Part shown: positions 16,768-26,568 of the stretch, piece after piece
How the letters are laid out: every line of letters begins with the position of its first letter
Position numbering within the stretch: the stretch's first letter is position 1
NCBI GenBank assembly: GCA_022822405.1
Contig: JAJEBT010000124.1
Location: 62,001 to 126,000 of the forward strand
DNA length: 64,000 bases
Origin: Alphaproteobacteria bacterium
GTDB taxonomy: Bacteria; Pseudomonadota; Alphaproteobacteria; MPNO01; UBA830
Direction of reading: 5' to 3'
Notes under the pieces: model-generated
Told to the model about the DNA's origin: nothing
Databases searched by the model: none
Seen by the model: the letters and a program-made list of their open reading frames with translations, nothing else
Position numbers and translations under genes: made by a program

Positions 16768-18132
16768 ATGGCTGGACCGCCCGGAGGGGACTCCGAACCG
16801 ATCACGGATTTCCGGCAGCTTGTCGAACATCTCGAATCGGGATGCAAGCCGCGGGAATCCTGGCGCATCGGCACCGAGCACGAGAAATTCGTTTTCAAGC
16901 TCGATACCCGTGAACCAGTGCCTTATGACGGCCCCTTTGGCATCGGCGCGTTTCTCGACGGCATGACCCGCTTCGGGTGGCAACCGGTTCTCGAGAAGGA
17001 CCGCACCATCGCGCTGGCGATGGATGGCTGCACGATTTCGCTTGAACCGGGAGGCCAGTTGGAGCTTTCCGGCGCGCCACTCGGCAATCTGCACGAGACC
17101 TGCGACGAGGTGCACACCCATCTGGCGCAGGTCAAGGAGGTCGCGGGCGAGCTTGGAGTGGGGCTGATAGGCCTCGGCTTCCTGCCCGAGGCCCGCCGCG
17201 AGGACGTGTCGTGGATGCCCAAGGGGCGCTACGGCATCATGCGCGCCTACATGCCCAAGAAGGGCAATCTCGGAATCGACATGATGATTCGCTCCTGCAC
17301 CGTGCAAGTGAATCTTGACTTCGGGTCCGAGGCCGACATGGTCGAGAAATTCCGCGTCTCGCTGGCTCTGCAACCGGTGGCAACGGCGCTGTTCGCCAAT
17401 TCTCCCTTCGTCGAGGGTCGTGCCGTTGGTTGGCAGTCGTGGCGGAGCCACCTCTGGGAAGACACCGATCCCGACCGGTGCGGTACCCTTCCCTTCGTGT
17501 TCGAGGACGGCATGGGCTTCGAGCGCTATGCCGACTACGCGCTCGATGTCCCGATGTACTTCGTCTACCGCGGCGGCAACTACATCGACGTTGCCGGACA
17601 GTCGTTCCGCGATTTCCTCCGGGGCCGGCTACCCGGCCTCGAAGGCGAGCTGCCGACCATGGGCGACTGGATCGACCACCTGACGACGATATTCCCCGAG
17701 GTGCGGCTCAAGACGTTTCTCGAGATGCGCGGCGCAGACGGCGGGGCTTGGCGCCGGCTGTGCGCCCTGCCGGCGTTGTGGACCGGACTGCTCTACGACG
17801 CCGAAGCCCAGAGCGCAGCGGCCGATCTCGTGCGCGACTGGAGCGTCGAGGACATCGCTCGTCTGCGTCATGACGCCGCCCGCACGGGATTGCACGGCAC
17901 GTTCCGCGGACGGCCGCTGAAGGAGCTCGCCGGCGAAGTCCTCACGATCGCGGAAGGCGGGCTGCGGCGCCGCGCGATACCGGGCGTCGTCGATCCCGAC
18001 GAAAGCGGCTTCCTCGCGACGCTTCACGAGATCATCGCTAGCGGCAGGAGCCCCAGCGACGAAATGCTGGCCAGGTTCGAAAACGAATGGAACGGAGACG
18101 CCGGCCGCGCCTATTCGGAGTACGCGTACTGA
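16768..18132 (+). CDS. gshA: Glutamate-cysteine ligase
   Basis: First enzyme of glutathione synthesis, of the plant/alphaproteobacterial GCS2 type. From ATG 16768 it has 454 residues, matching the family. It shows GCKPRESWRIGTEHEKFVF near residues 28-46, DGCTISLEPGGQLELSGAP, and MPKGRYGIMRAYMP. The longer reading adds residues not typical of the family, so I chose the inner ATG although its ribosome site is weak. gshB is not in the window. Convergent with tldD, 25 nt apart. Confidence 0.93.
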   Translation: MAGPPGGDSEPITDFRQLVEHLESGCKPRESWRIGTEHEKFVFKLDTREPVPYDGPFGIGAFLDGMTRFGWQPVLEKDRTIALAMDGCTISLEPGGQLELSGAPLGNLHETCDEVHTHLAQVKEVAGELGVGLIGLGFLPEARREDVSWMPKGRYGIMRAYMPKKGNLGIDMMIRSCTVQVNLDFGSEADMVEKFRVSLALQPVATALFANSPFVEGRAVGWQSWRSHLWEDTDPDRCGTLPFVFEDGMGFERYADYALDVPMYFVYRGGNYIDVAGQSFRDFLRGRLPGLEGELPTMGDWIDHLTTIFPEVRLKTFLEMRGADGGAWRRLCALPALWTGLLYDAEAQSAAADLVRDWSVEDIARLRHDAARTGLHGTFRGRPLKELAGEVLTIAEGGLRRRAIPGVVDPDESGFLATLHEIIASGRSPSDEMLARFENEWNGDAGRAYSEYAY

Positions 18133-18136
18133 AGTC

Positions 18137-18151
18137 CCGGCCCCGGGCCGG
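18137..18151. terminator. Short GC hairpin between convergent gshA and tldD
   Basis: CCGGCC and GGCCGG form a 6-bp stem with a 3-nt loop in the 25-nt gap between two convergent stops. Only a weak T-rich tract follows on the plus strand. It could act as a shared terminator, but the missing U-run keeps confidence low. Confidence 0.3.
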
Positions 18152-18157
18152 ATTTCC

Positions 18158-19591
18158 TCAAGCCGCGGTGCCACCGACGGTGAGGTTCTCGACGAGCAGC
18201 GTCGGCTGTCCGACCCCGACGGGCACCCCCTGCCCTTCCTTGCCACAGGTGCCCACACCCGGATCGAGACGCAGATCGTTGCCCACCATCCTGACGCGGG
18301 TGAGCACATCGGGGCCGTTGCCGATCAGGGTCGCGCCCTTGACCGGCGCCCCAACCTTGCCGTTTTCGATGAGATAGGCCTCGGACGCGGAGAACACGAA
18401 CTTGCCGGACGTGATGTCGACTTGGCCGCCCCCGAAATTCACCGCATAGAGGCCCTTGTCGACGGCGCCCAGAATCTCTCCGGGATCCCGCTCTCCATTG
18501 AGCATGTAGGTGTTCGTCATGCGCGGCATGGGAACATGCGCGAAGCCCTGCCGGCGCCCGTTGCCGGTCGATCCGGTTCCCATGAGACGGCCGTTCATGC
18601 GATCCTGCATGTAGCCGGTTAGTATGCCGTCCTCGATGAGTACGGTCTTTGAACTTGGCGTCCCTTCGTCATCGATCGACAGTGATCCGCGACGGTCGTT
18701 GATCGTCCCGTCGTCGACGACCGTAACCCCCTTCGTGGCGACCCGCTCGCCCATCAGCCCCGCGAATGCGCTGGTCTTCTTGCGGTTGAAATCGCCCTCG
18801 AGCCCGTGACCGATCGCCTCGTGCAGCAGGATGCCGGGCCAGCCCGGGCCGAGCACCACATCCATCTCGCCGGCCGGCGCGGCGACTGCCTCGAGATTGG
18901 CCAGCGCCTGGCGCAGTGCCTCGTCGATCTGCGCCTGCCAGGCATCGGGGCTGACATAGGCGGCGTAACCGGTGCGCCCGCCGACGCCATGACTCCCGGA
19001 CTCTATACGGTCGCCGTCGGCGCAGACGACGGTCACGTTGACCCGTACCAGCGGACGGACATCGTCGCGGGATTCGCCGTCGGCACGCATGACGCGGACC
19101 ACCTGGCGCTCACCGGAGATCGAAGCCGAGAACTGCGTGACGCGGTCATCCAGGCTTCGGGCGTAGCTGTCCATGTCCTGGAGCAGAGCCACCTTGTCCG
19201 CAAATTCCATTTCAAGCGCCGGATTGACGTCTCCGTAGAGCCTCCGGTTGGTGCTCCGCGGCCCGACATCGACCGTTCCGGCATGGCCGGACCGCACAGC
19301 GCGAACGGTCTCCGCCGCCCGCGAAATCGCCTCTTCGGAGAGTTCCGAGGCATGGGCGTAGCCGGTGGCTTCGCCGGATACCCCTCGCAACCCGAATCCC
19401 TGCTCAGTGTTGAACGAGGCGCTGGCCAGACGGCCGTCATCGAACACCAGACTTTCCGACTGGCAATGTTCAAGGAACAGTTCGCCGTCGTCGGCCCCGT
19501 CGAGCGCATCGGAGACCGTGGCTCCGACCCGGCCGGGGTCCATGCCCGCCCGTTCGAAGAACAGTTCGTCGGCGTCAAGGATTTCGCTCAT
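18158..19591 (-). CDS. tldD: Metalloprotease TldD
   Basis: Zinc protease subunit that with TldE (PmbA) trims small modified peptides and toxins. The 477-residue protein has the active-site motif HEAIGHGLEGDFNRKKTSAF (HExxxH type) mid-protein, followed by GSLSIDDEGTPS. ATG 19591 follows GGGGCAGG; a second ATG five codons upstream is possible. The partner tldE gene is not in the window. No peptide substrate cluster is visible nearby. Confidence 0.94.
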   Translation of the reverse strand: MSEILDADELFFERAGMDPGRVGATVSDALDGADDGELFLEHCQSESLVFDDGRLASASFNTEQGFGLRGVSGEATGYAHASELSEEAISRAAETVRAVRSGHAGTVDVGPRSTNRRLYGDVNPALEMEFADKVALLQDMDSYARSLDDRVTQFSASISGERQVVRVMRADGESRDDVRPLVRVNVTVVCADGDRIESGSHGVGGRTGYAAYVSPDAWQAQIDEALRQALANLEAVAAPAGEMDVVLGPGWPGILLHEAIGHGLEGDFNRKKTSAFAGLMGERVATKGVTVVDDGTINDRRGSLSIDDEGTPSSKTVLIEDGILTGYMQDRMNGRLMGTGSTGNGRRQGFAHVPMPRMTNTYMLNGERDPGEILGAVDKGLYAVNFGGGQVDITSGKFVFSASEAYLIENGKVGAPVKGATLIGNGPDVLTRVRMVGNDLRLDPGVGTCGKEGQGVPVGVGQPTLLVENLTVGGTAA

Positions 19592-19837
19592 GGCCTGCCC
19601 CTGCATCAGGTTCGTGGTCCGCTCAGTCGACACCGCCCCAGAGTACACGATTGTCACCGTCAAGGCATCGCCGCACGCAGGACCGATCGGCGCTTATCGG
19701 GGGCCAAGCCTCACCACATGCGGCTTGATCGGATCGAAAAGGCCAGCACGATCGAATTCCGTCTTCGCAGGCACCGTCTCTCGATGCGGACAGTCCGGCA
19801 GCGCCGAGGCCGCCGTGTCAACCGCCGGCCGTGCCGC

Positions 19838-20701
19838 CTACGGTTTCATGAAGGCGGACAGTTCCCGGGTCGGGATCACAGAATCGACATAGCTGAAGGT
19901 GCCGTCCTGCAACACTTCCGACGCAGCCGCAATCATGCCGTCCATCGCAGCCCGGTAAAGCGACCCGGCCAAGCTGACGCGGCGCACACCGGCAGCCGCC
20001 AAGTCTGTCAGAGGAAACGACCTCCCCGGAATGCCGGCCATGAAATTCACGGGTTTCGACACTGCGGCGCAGACGGCGCTGACGGCGTCCAGGTCCGGCA
20101 GCCCGGGTGCCATCAACACGTCGGCTCCGGCTCCCTCATAAGCCTTCAGGCGCGCAATCACACTATCCAGATCCGGGGAGCCATGAAGAAAAAGCTCGCT
20201 CCTCGCCGTCAGGGCAAAGTCGAAGCCGGTCGACCTCGCGGCGGCGACAGCCGCGCTGATCCTCGCCACCGCACTGTCGAAGTCGTATATCGGATCTCCG
20301 GATTCGCCGGTCGAATCCTCGATCGAACAGCCCACAAGCCCATGCTCGGCGGCGAGCCGCACGGTTTCGGCAACCACGGAAGGCTCGTGCCCGAACCCGT
20401 TTTCCAGATCGCCGGAAACAGGAAGGTCGACTGCGTCAGCGACGGCTTGCGCATGTCGAAGCGCGTCCTGCCGGGTCACGTTTCCGTCCCGGCGTCCCAT
20501 CGTGCCCGCGAATCCGCTGCTTGAGGTCGCAAGGGCGGGACATCCGAGCCCGGCGAGGACGCGCGCCGAACCGGCGTCGAAGGGATTGGCGATAACGAAT
20601 GGTGCGGCACCCTCATGCAGTGCACGAAACCGCTCGGCCTTGTCGGTTTGACTCGGGCGAGTTTCCACGCCCGGGGTTGCGCTTTCCGGTATCAAGATCA
20701 T
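19838..20701 (-). CDS. Isocitrate lyase/PEP mutase family protein
   Basis: A 287-residue TIM-barrel enzyme of the PEP mutase-like group. FDAGSARVLAGLGCPALATSS opens the barrel, DLENGFG carries the metal-binding Asp, and CSIEDSTG holds the Glu-Asp pair. It lacks the C-terminal extension of true isocitrate lyase and the KKCG-type catalytic loop, so it may be a carboxyvinyl/oxaloacetate lyase-like or an uncharacterised 2-oxoacid enzyme. AGGA lies next to the ATG. It is 224 nt from the sirtuin gene on the same strand and may be separately expressed. Confidence 0.8.
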   Translation of the reverse strand: MILIPESATPGVETRPSQTDKAERFRALHEGAAPFVIANPFDAGSARVLAGLGCPALATSSSGFAGTMGRRDGNVTRQDALRHAQAVADAVDLPVSGDLENGFGHEPSVVAETVRLAAEHGLVGCSIEDSTGESGDPIYDFDSAVARISAAVAAARSTGFDFALTARSELFLHGSPDLDSVIARLKAYEGAGADVLMAPGLPDLDAVSAVCAAVSKPVNFMAGIPGRSFPLTDLAAAGVRRVSLAGSLYRAAMDGMIAAASEVLQDGTFSYVDSVIPTRELSAFMKP

Positions 20702-20925
20702 GTCCTCACAGGAATCATTGGGTCGTTGACGACTGTCTGCCGTCCGTTGCCGCGCCTGATCAGCGGAGCGCAGCATGAGAAGACCGAGGCTAGAACAGAA
20801 CCGGAATTAGTCAAGCAAAGCCAGCGGCAAATGCGGGCCTTCGACCCCGGCCGTGCGGGACAGGGCCGTATTGGCGGTTCCGGCACGGACAGGTCCGAGG
20901 CTTCTCGGCACCGCAGGCGGACCGC

Positions 20926-21675
20926 TCAGTTCACGTTGACCGCCTCGCCGAGGACAGGTCCGATTTCGAGGTGGACGACGAGATCGGCGATATCATCGAG
21001 TCCGGTCGGATCCCGGTTGATGATGACGAGTTTCGCGCCGTTCTTCTTTGCCATCGCCGGAAAACCGGCGGCAGGATAAACGACAAGCGACGAGCCAGCG
21101 ACAATGAACAGATCGCAGGCCAGGGTTTCGACGCGCGCGCGCTCCATCTCGCGTTCAGGCATCATCTGACCGAACGAGATCGTCGCCGCCTTGACGAGAC
21201 CGCCACAATCGACGCACTCGGGAGCGGCGCCGTCGGCCTGGAAGGCCGCCTTGATGGGTGCCAGTTCGTAGCGGGTGCCGCAGGTCAGGCAGGTAGCGTA
21301 AGTGCCATTGCCGTGGAGCTCGATCATCCGTTCATCAGGCACGCCGGAAGCCTGGTGAAGACCGTCGATGTTCTGCGTGATCACGGAGGTCACCTTGCCG
21401 GTGCGCACCAGTTTGGCCACGGCCCGGTGGCCCCGGTTGGGCTCGGCGCCGTCAATATCGCGATCGACCTCGAACTTGCGCCGCCATGCCTCGCGGCGGG
21501 CATCTTCCGAACGGACGAACTCGTCGAAATAGATAGGGGTCGTCTTCGACCATATGCCGTTCGGACTGCGGAAATCCGGAATGCCCGACTCTGTTGATAT
21601 GCCGGCCCCGGTAAAGACCACGGCGCGTCCGGCGACCGCTATCATCTCCTTCAACGCAGGAATCTCATTGCCCAT
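20926..21675 (-). CDS. cobB: NAD-dependent protein deacylase (sirtuin)
   Basis: Removes acyl groups from lysines using NAD. The 249-residue protein has GAGISTESGIPDFRSPNG (NAD loop), TQNIDGLH, the catalytic His in ELHGNG, and the four-cysteine zinc ribbon CLTC...CVDC. It starts only 9 nt after the stop of the isochorismatase-like gene, so it probably belongs to the ligA-ligB-hydrolase transcript. That context suggests control of a CoA- or acyl-linked catabolic step, but this is inference. Confidence 0.92.
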   Translation of the reverse strand: MGNEIPALKEMIAVAGRAVVFTGAGISTESGIPDFRSPNGIWSKTTPIYFDEFVRSEDARREAWRRKFEVDRDIDGAEPNRGHRAVAKLVRTGKVTSVITQNIDGLHQASGVPDERMIELHGNGTYATCLTCGTRYELAPIKAAFQADGAAPECVDCGGLVKAATISFGQMMPEREMERARVETLACDLFIVAGSSLVVYPAAGFPAMAKKNGAKLVIINRDPTGLDDIADLVVHLEIGPVLGEAVNVN

Positions 21676-21684
21676 GCCGGCGCC

Positions 21685-22344
21685 CTATTGGGCCGCGACT
21701 ACGGAATGGTCGTGGTCCGCCCAGACCCCAGCCACCTCGGCGCTGTCGGGAATATGGCCGAAGATCAGGTCGACGGAGGTGATCGTGGCCTCGTGCAGGG
21801 CCGCGTTGGCGCTTCCGACGCAGTCGGGTGGCATCACGATGTAATAGCCATGGAAGAATCCTGCACGCAGCGTGGACTCGACACAGACATTGGTCGCAAC
21901 CCCGGTCATTACCAGCGTACGAATCCCGCGCGCCTGCAGGAGATCGTGCAGCCCGGTTTCGTGAAAGGCCGAATAGCAGTGCTTCTCGATCACCGGTTCA
22001 TCGTCAAGCGGCGCAACCCCGTAGAACTCGGCACCCCAGGAACCCGATGCGCAACAGACGGCGCCCTTGCCCTTCTCCAGCATCTTCGAGAGCATCGGCA
22101 CCGGCAGCTTGTCATGATCGTAGATGGCCTTGATCCATACCACCGCAACGCCCGCGCGCCGCGCGTCGCCGAGAAGTCCGTCAAGGCGCCGGGCGAGGTC
22201 ACGATTGGGACTCATGTCCGCATTCTGAGTGTTATCGATGTAGCCGCCTTCCGCGCAGAAATCGTTCTGCATGTCGACGACGATGACCGCCGTGTGTGCG
22301 GGATCGAGAATGTCCTTGATCCCATCCAGAAGTCTGTCAACCAT
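21685..22344 (-). CDS. Isochorismatase-like cysteine hydrolase
   Basis: A 219-residue protein with the Asp24, Lys121, Cys154 triad and the cis-peptide turn before the cysteine (GVATNVCVES). The family contains nicotinamidases, maleamate amidases, ureidoacrylate and carbamoyl amide hydrolases, and isochorismatases. Its ATG overlaps the ligB stop by 8 nt, so it should act in the same pathway. It may hydrolyse an amide or imine-derived product of ring cleavage; the substrate is not determined. Confidence 0.85.
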   Translation of the reverse strand: MVDRLLDGIKDILDPAHTAVIVVDMQNDFCAEGGYIDNTQNADMSPNRDLARRLDGLLGDARRAGVAVVWIKAIYDHDKLPVPMLSKMLEKGKGAVCCASGSWGAEFYGVAPLDDEPVIEKHCYSAFHETGLHDLLQARGIRTLVMTGVATNVCVESTLRAGFFHGYYIVMPPDCVGSANAALHEATITSVDLIFGHIPDSAEVAGVWADHDHSVVAAQ

Positions 22345-23197
22345 GACCGACCGGCCTTTCCATGTCCCAGTAGACGCAGCCCATGCCGCAGCGGAGTTCG
22401 ACGGCAGGCTCGTAACACACGGTGTGGGCCGGCCGGCCTTCCGCAGCTCCCATGGCTCCGATCCATGCCAGCAGTTCGCTGGTTCCGCCGTCTCCGGCCG
22501 CCAGCATTTTTTCCATCGTGCATTGGCGCAGGACCGTCTCCGGATCTCCCTGCTCCATCAGCGCCAGAAACCAGCGGTCGAAGTCTTCGTTGACGTCGAA
22601 ATACTTGGGTCCGCCGGGATCGTGCGAGAGCCCGCCGGTAGCCATGAAGGCAACCCTGAGCCCGGGCGGCAAGTCCGAACGAACGATCTCGCGCACGGCG
22701 CAGCCGACCTCGTAACTTGTGTGCGGAGACGGCACGGGCGGCACGACACAGTTCATGTTGATCGGAACCAGGGGAATGTCGTGGTCCGGAGTAAGGTAGA
22801 AGAGCGGCACCGACCAGTTGTCGTCGAACAGCAACTGTGTCGCAGAGACGGTGTCGAACCCACGCGTCGACAGCCCGTCGAAGATTGCTCCGGCAACGCC
22901 GCTGTCTCCCGCTACCGCATAAGGCGGTACATTGACCCAGTCCTGAAACCATTCCGCCGGACCGTTCCAGGATCCAGAGGTGCCGACGCAAAAATCATGG
23001 GTGTCATGCGGCGGCATGTTGAGGAGATGATCATTGGCAAGGCCGACGATCACGTCGGGCCGTGTCGCACGCAGGATATCGCCAAGCCGCGAGAAGCCGT
23101 CGGCGAGGCTTTTCTGCTGGTGTTCGGGTGCCTGATCCAGCCAGCCTGTCAGACCCGGCGCATGGCTCAAGGCGACCACGGAAACAAGCTCGGCCAT
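22337..23197 (-). CDS. Class III extradiol ring-cleavage dioxygenase, catalytic (LigB-type) subunit
   Basis: A 286-residue LigB-fold protein. His12 (LSHAPG), His57 (NDHLL) and Glu241 are in the positions of the Fe(II) ligands of protocatechuate 4,5-dioxygenase beta, and His192 in GGLSHDPGG matches the catalytic base. The ATG shares one base with the ligA stop (TGATG). Known members cleave protocatechuate, gallate, 2-aminophenol and related catechol-like rings; the substrate here cannot be told from sequence. Confidence 0.88.
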   Translation of the reverse strand: MAELVSVVALSHAPGLTGWLDQAPEHQQKSLADGFSRLGDILRATRPDVIVGLANDHLLNMPPHDTHDFCVGTSGSWNGPAEWFQDWVNVPPYAVAGDSGVAGAIFDGLSTRGFDTVSATQLLFDDNWSVPLFYLTPDHDIPLVPINMNCVVPPVPSPHTSYEVGCAVREIVRSDLPPGLRVAFMATGGLSHDPGGPKYFDVNEDFDRWFLALMEQGDPETVLRQCTMEKMLAAGDGGTSELLAWIGAMGAAEGRPAHTVCYEPAVELRCGMGCVYWDMERPVGHG

Positions 23198-23508
23198 CAG
23201 CGCAACCTTCCCCGGCCTTCGACAACGCTCCGGCCATAAGCCTGTGCCGCTGTCGAACGGTTGTGATTGTATCCCGTACCGTGAAACAGTCTCGAAACCT
23301 GGGGCAAGAAGTAGGGATGGACTCCAAGCTCCGCAAGACTCTTGAGATCGATGTGCCTGAACGCTTCGCGCTCCGCCTCCGAGAGGCCGTATTGTTCCAT
23401 AACCGCCTCCAGATCATCAGCAAAGGCGGCGAGCTTGTCCGCATCGCGGCGCACCTCAAAGATCATCCGGTTTGCGGGCAGATCCCTTCGTGTGTCGGCT
23501 ATGCCCAT
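23197..23508 (-). CDS. Extradiol dioxygenase small subunit, LigA-like
   Basis: A 103-residue helical protein of the LigA family, with the region LAELGVHPYFLPQVSRLF that caps the LigB active site. The start at ATG 23508 follows GGGAGGAT and defines the true protein; a longer in-frame reading upstream has no family match. It is the first gene of the ligA-ligB-hydrolase-sirtuin string. Confidence 0.85.
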   Translation of the reverse strand: MGIADTRRDLPANRMIFEVRRDADKLAAFADDLEAVMEQYGLSEAEREAFRHIDLKSLAELGVHPYFLPQVSRLFHGTGYNHNRSTAAQAYGRSVVEGRGRLR

Positions 23509-24006
23509 CACCGATCCTCCCGCTGTGACAACAGGCGAATGATCCCGCACCGGAAGAAACAGGTCAAGCGGCCACGTACCGCGCGGTTCCTGCTTCGGAG
23601 TAGCCGAAGCGCGGTCACGAACGCGCCGAGGGTTGCAGATCGCGGGCCGGCTTCGGGCGAAGAAAATTGTCGGGGCAGGCCAAGGAATTTTCGATAGGAC
23701 GGCTGGCTCCACGCGAGCTCTTTCCCGAATTTCCCGAATTACCTTGCCGCATTCTCCTCAAGCCATGTGCTGCAAGACAACATTGAGAACAAGGAAAATA
23801 TGACGTGTGCCATCAACATTTTTGCGACTTCCTACCGCGCACCATCTGCAGCGACATAACCGGAACAGCCGAGCAAGCCGACCGGATTGAATTGACCACG
23901 CCCCATTATGAAGTTAGGTTTTTCAGACGGTGAGAGGACGCAGTCTCAGGCTGTTTTGCTGCTCGCTGCACCACATTGCACGGAGCTGGGCAAAGGGTGG
24001 CCATTC
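23509..24006. other. Divergent intergenic region between ligA and coaBC
   Basis: Nearly 500 nt without a supportable gene; ORFs present lack ribosome sites. A direct repeat TTCCCGAA-TTTCCCGAA occurs at about 23732-23748. The part 23740-23960 is clearly less GC-rich than the flanks and holds several TTGA and TAT-like hexamers, so promoters for both directions are likely here, but I cannot fix a good box pair. Confidence 0.3.
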
Positions 24007-25227
24007 ATGCTTCGCAACAAACGCATACTCCTCGTCATCTCGGGTGGGATCGCGGCCTACAAGAGCCTCGAGCTGATCCGCCTCTTGCGTGAGCGTGGTG
24101 CTTCGGTCCGCTGCGTGATGACCGAAGCCGCATGCGAATTCGTCACTCCGCTCTCAGTATCTGCTCTGAGCGAAGACAAGGCATATTGCGACCTGTTCTC
24201 GCTTACCGATGAATCCGAGATGGGACATATTCGCCTGTCGCGGGAGGCAGACCTTCTGGTCGTGGCGCCAGCCACGGCCAATATCCTCGCGAAAATGGCC
24301 GGCGGCACCTGCGATGACCTCGCAAGCACGGTGCTGCTGGCCACGGACAAGGACGTTCTCGCTGCCCCGGCGATGAACGTGCGCATGTGGACCCATCCTG
24401 CGACCACAGCCAATGTCTCGCGGCTAAGAAACCATGGCGTCCGTTTCGCCGGGCCGACCGAAGGTCCCATGGCTTGCGGCGAGTTCGGCGAGGGCCGGAT
24501 GGCGGAGCCCGACCAGATCGTGGCGGAGATCGAACGATATTTCGGGAGATCGGGACTGCTGGCGGGGCGCCAGGCCATCGTCACGAGCGGCCCCACCCAC
24601 GAGGCTATCGATCCGGTGCGCTACATCGCCAACCGTTCCTCGGGCAAGCAGGGACATGCGATTGCCGCCGCGATTTCACAGTGCGGAGCCGACACACTGC
24701 TGGTTACCGGACCCTCGTTGGAGCCGGATCCGGCAGGCGTCAAGGTAGTTCACATTGAATCGGCGCGCGAAATGCATGACGCATGCGTCGCCCACCTGCC
24801 GGTGGACGTAGCAGTGTGCGCCGCCGCGGTCGCCGACTGGCGGCCTGCCCACGATCAGCCGCAGAAGATCAAGAAGACATCCGGCAATCCGTTGTCGCAG
24901 CTGGAACTGACCGAGAATCCGGACATTCTCGCGGCGATTGCGGGAGCCGGAGAGAAACGCCCGAAACTGGTGATCGGATTTGCTGCCGAAACCGAAGACA
25001 TCGTGGCCCACGCCACCGAAAAACTCGCCCGCAAGGGATGCGACTGGATGCTCGCAAACGACGTCTCCTGCGGCACGGATACCTTTGGCGGCGATTTCAA
25101 CGAGATCCACCTGGTGTCGAAAAACGGTGTCGAGAACTGGCCAGCGATGAGCAAATCCGGGGTTGCCGATCAGCTGGCCAGCAGAATTTGCAACGCGTTG
25201 AGCCCCGGGCAGGACGCGGCAGAATGA
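24007..25227 (+). CDS. coaBC: Bifunctional phosphopantothenoylcysteine decarboxylase/phosphopantothenate-cysteine ligase
   Basis: Two consecutive steps of CoA synthesis. The 406-residue protein has an N-terminal FMN decarboxylase (CoaC) with [14 protein letters not shown] and [13 protein letters not shown], and a C-terminal CTP-dependent ligase (CoaB) starting near [23 protein letters not shown] 24007 is preceded by AAAGGGTGG; the reading extends upstream without family similarity. It overlaps dut by ATGA. Confidence 0.96.
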   Translation: MLRNKRILLVISGGIAAYKSLELIRLLRERGASVRCVMTEAACEFVTPLSVSALSEDKAYCDLFSLTDESEMGHIRLSREADLLVVAPATANILAKMAGGTCDDLASTVLLATDKDVLAAPAMNVRMWTHPATTANVSRLRNHGVRFAGPTEGPMACGEFGEGRMAEPDQIVAEIERYFGRSGLLAGRQAIVTSGPTHEAIDPVRYIANRSSGKQGHAIAAAISQCGADTLLVTGPSLEPDPAGVKVVHIESAREMHDACVAHLPVDVAVCAAAVADWRPAHDQPQKIKKTSGNPLSQLELTENPDILAAIAGAGEKRPKLVIGFAAETEDIVAHATEKLARKGCDWMLANDVSCGTDTFGGDFNEIHLVSKNGVENWPAMSKSGVADQLASRICNALSPGQDAAE

Positions 25228-25673
25228 CGTCCATCCGCGTCCAGGTGACGCGCCTCGGCCACAACAAGGATCTGGACCTGCCGTCCTACGAAACCGCACA
25301 GTCTGCAGGAATGGATCTGGCGGCCGCGATCGACGAACCACTCAGGCTTGGGCCCGGCGAACGGACCCTGGTGCCAACCGGCCTCGCCATTGCGCTGCCT
25401 CACGGGTACGAGGCGCAGGTGCGACCGCGTTCGGGCCTTGCGATCCGCCATGGCGTCACGTTGCCCAACACTCCGGGAACGATCGATGCCGATTACCGCG
25501 GCGAGATCAAGATCATCGTGATCAACCTGGGCGACACGGCATTCGAGATCGTGCGCGGCATGCGCATCGCCCAGATGATCGTTGCTCCGGTGACCCGTGC
25601 CGAACTCGTGGAAGTCTCCGAACTTCCGGAAACCGAACGAGGCGCCGGCGGCTTCGGGTCTACCGGAACCTGA
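25224..25673 (+). CDS. dut: dUTP diphosphatase
   Basis: Hydrolyses dUTP to dUMP, keeping uracil out of DNA. A 149-residue trimeric-type dUTPase with all five motifs visible: [39 protein letters not shown] and the flexible C-terminal [11 protein letters not shown]. The ATG overlaps the coaBC stop by four bases, so translation is coupled. The coaBC-dut pair is widespread in proteobacteria. Confidence 0.96.
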   Translation: MTSIRVQVTRLGHNKDLDLPSYETAQSAGMDLAAAIDEPLRLGPGERTLVPTGLAIALPHGYEAQVRPRSGLAIRHGVTLPNTPGTIDADYRGEIKIIVINLGDTAFEIVRGMRIAQMIVAPVTRAELVEVSELPETERGAGGFGSTGT

Positions 25674-25754
25674 AATTTCGAGGACCGGCCGGCAGCGCGG
25701 TCCTTCACATCCGGGGACACGGACGGCCCGCTCGTCGACCAGGGCGCTGAGACC

Positions 25755-26564
25755 ATGGAATTTTCCGAAGACCAGATTCGCAGATACGCCCGCCACATCG
25801 TGCTGCCGGAGGTCGGCGGGACGGGACAGGCTAAACTCCTTGATTCCAGTGTCCTGGTGATCGGTGCCGGCGGCCTTGGAACGCCGCTCCTCCTGTATCT
25901 GGCCGCAGCCGGGGTCGGAACGGTCGGCGTCATCGACGACGATGTCGTGGACCTCACCAATCTCCAGCGGCAGGTCATTCACACAACCGATCGCATCGGA
26001 ACCGCGAAGACGGCAAGCGCCGGCACCGCGATAAGGGAGATCAATCCGGATACGGTCTTCCATGCGCATGACGAGCGCTTGACGGCGGCAAACGCTGCAG
26101 CGCTGGTGGCGCAATACGATGTAGTGGCCGACGGTAGTGACAATTTCGAGACCAGGTTCCTCGTCAATGATGCCTGCCATCTCGGAGGCACACCTCTGGT
26201 CTCGGCCACGATCCTGCGCTTCGAGGGGCAGATTGCGACCTTCCGCTCGGGTCTCGGTACCGGCGATCCGTGCTACCGCTGCCTCTACCGCGAGCCGCCC
26301 CGCCCTGGACTGACGCCGAGCTGCGCGGAGGGCGGAGTACTCGGTGCGCTCGCCGGCGCCGTTGGTTCTTTGCAGGCGGTGGAAGTGCTGAAGGAGATCA
26401 TGGGCATCGGCGACAGCCTGGCGGGTTCGTTGCTCATATATGACGCTCTGGCCGCATCTGTCCGCAAGATGAAACTCCCGCGTGATCCCGGATGCCCGCT
26501 CTGCGGCGACGCGCCATCCATTCCCGACCTCTCGCTTCACGCCACCGCAAACGCAGGGGAGTAG
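25755..26564 (+). CDS. moeB: Molybdopterin-synthase adenylyltransferase/ThiF-HesA family
   Basis: ATP-dependent adenylation of a sulfur-carrier protein C terminus. The 269-residue protein has the GAGGLGTPLLLYLAAAGVG nucleotide loop, DDDVVDLTNLQRQ, the conserved Cys in TPSCAEGG, and the zinc pair CYRC and CPLC. It could act on MoaD, ThiS or another carrier. MoaA/MobA lie in the window, but no carrier protein is adjacent. Confidence 0.9.
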   Translation: MEFSEDQIRRYARHIVLPEVGGTGQAKLLDSSVLVIGAGGLGTPLLLYLAAAGVGTVGVIDDDVVDLTNLQRQVIHTTDRIGTAKTASAGTAIREINPDTVFHAHDERLTAANAAALVAQYDVVADGSDNFETRFLVNDACHLGGTPLVSATILRFEGQIATFRSGLGTGDPCYRCLYREPPRPGLTPSCAEGGVLGALAGAVGSLQAVEVLKEIMGIGDSLAGSLLIYDALAASVRKMKLPRDPGCPLCGDAPSIPDLSLHATANAGE

Positions 26565-26568
26565 CGGA

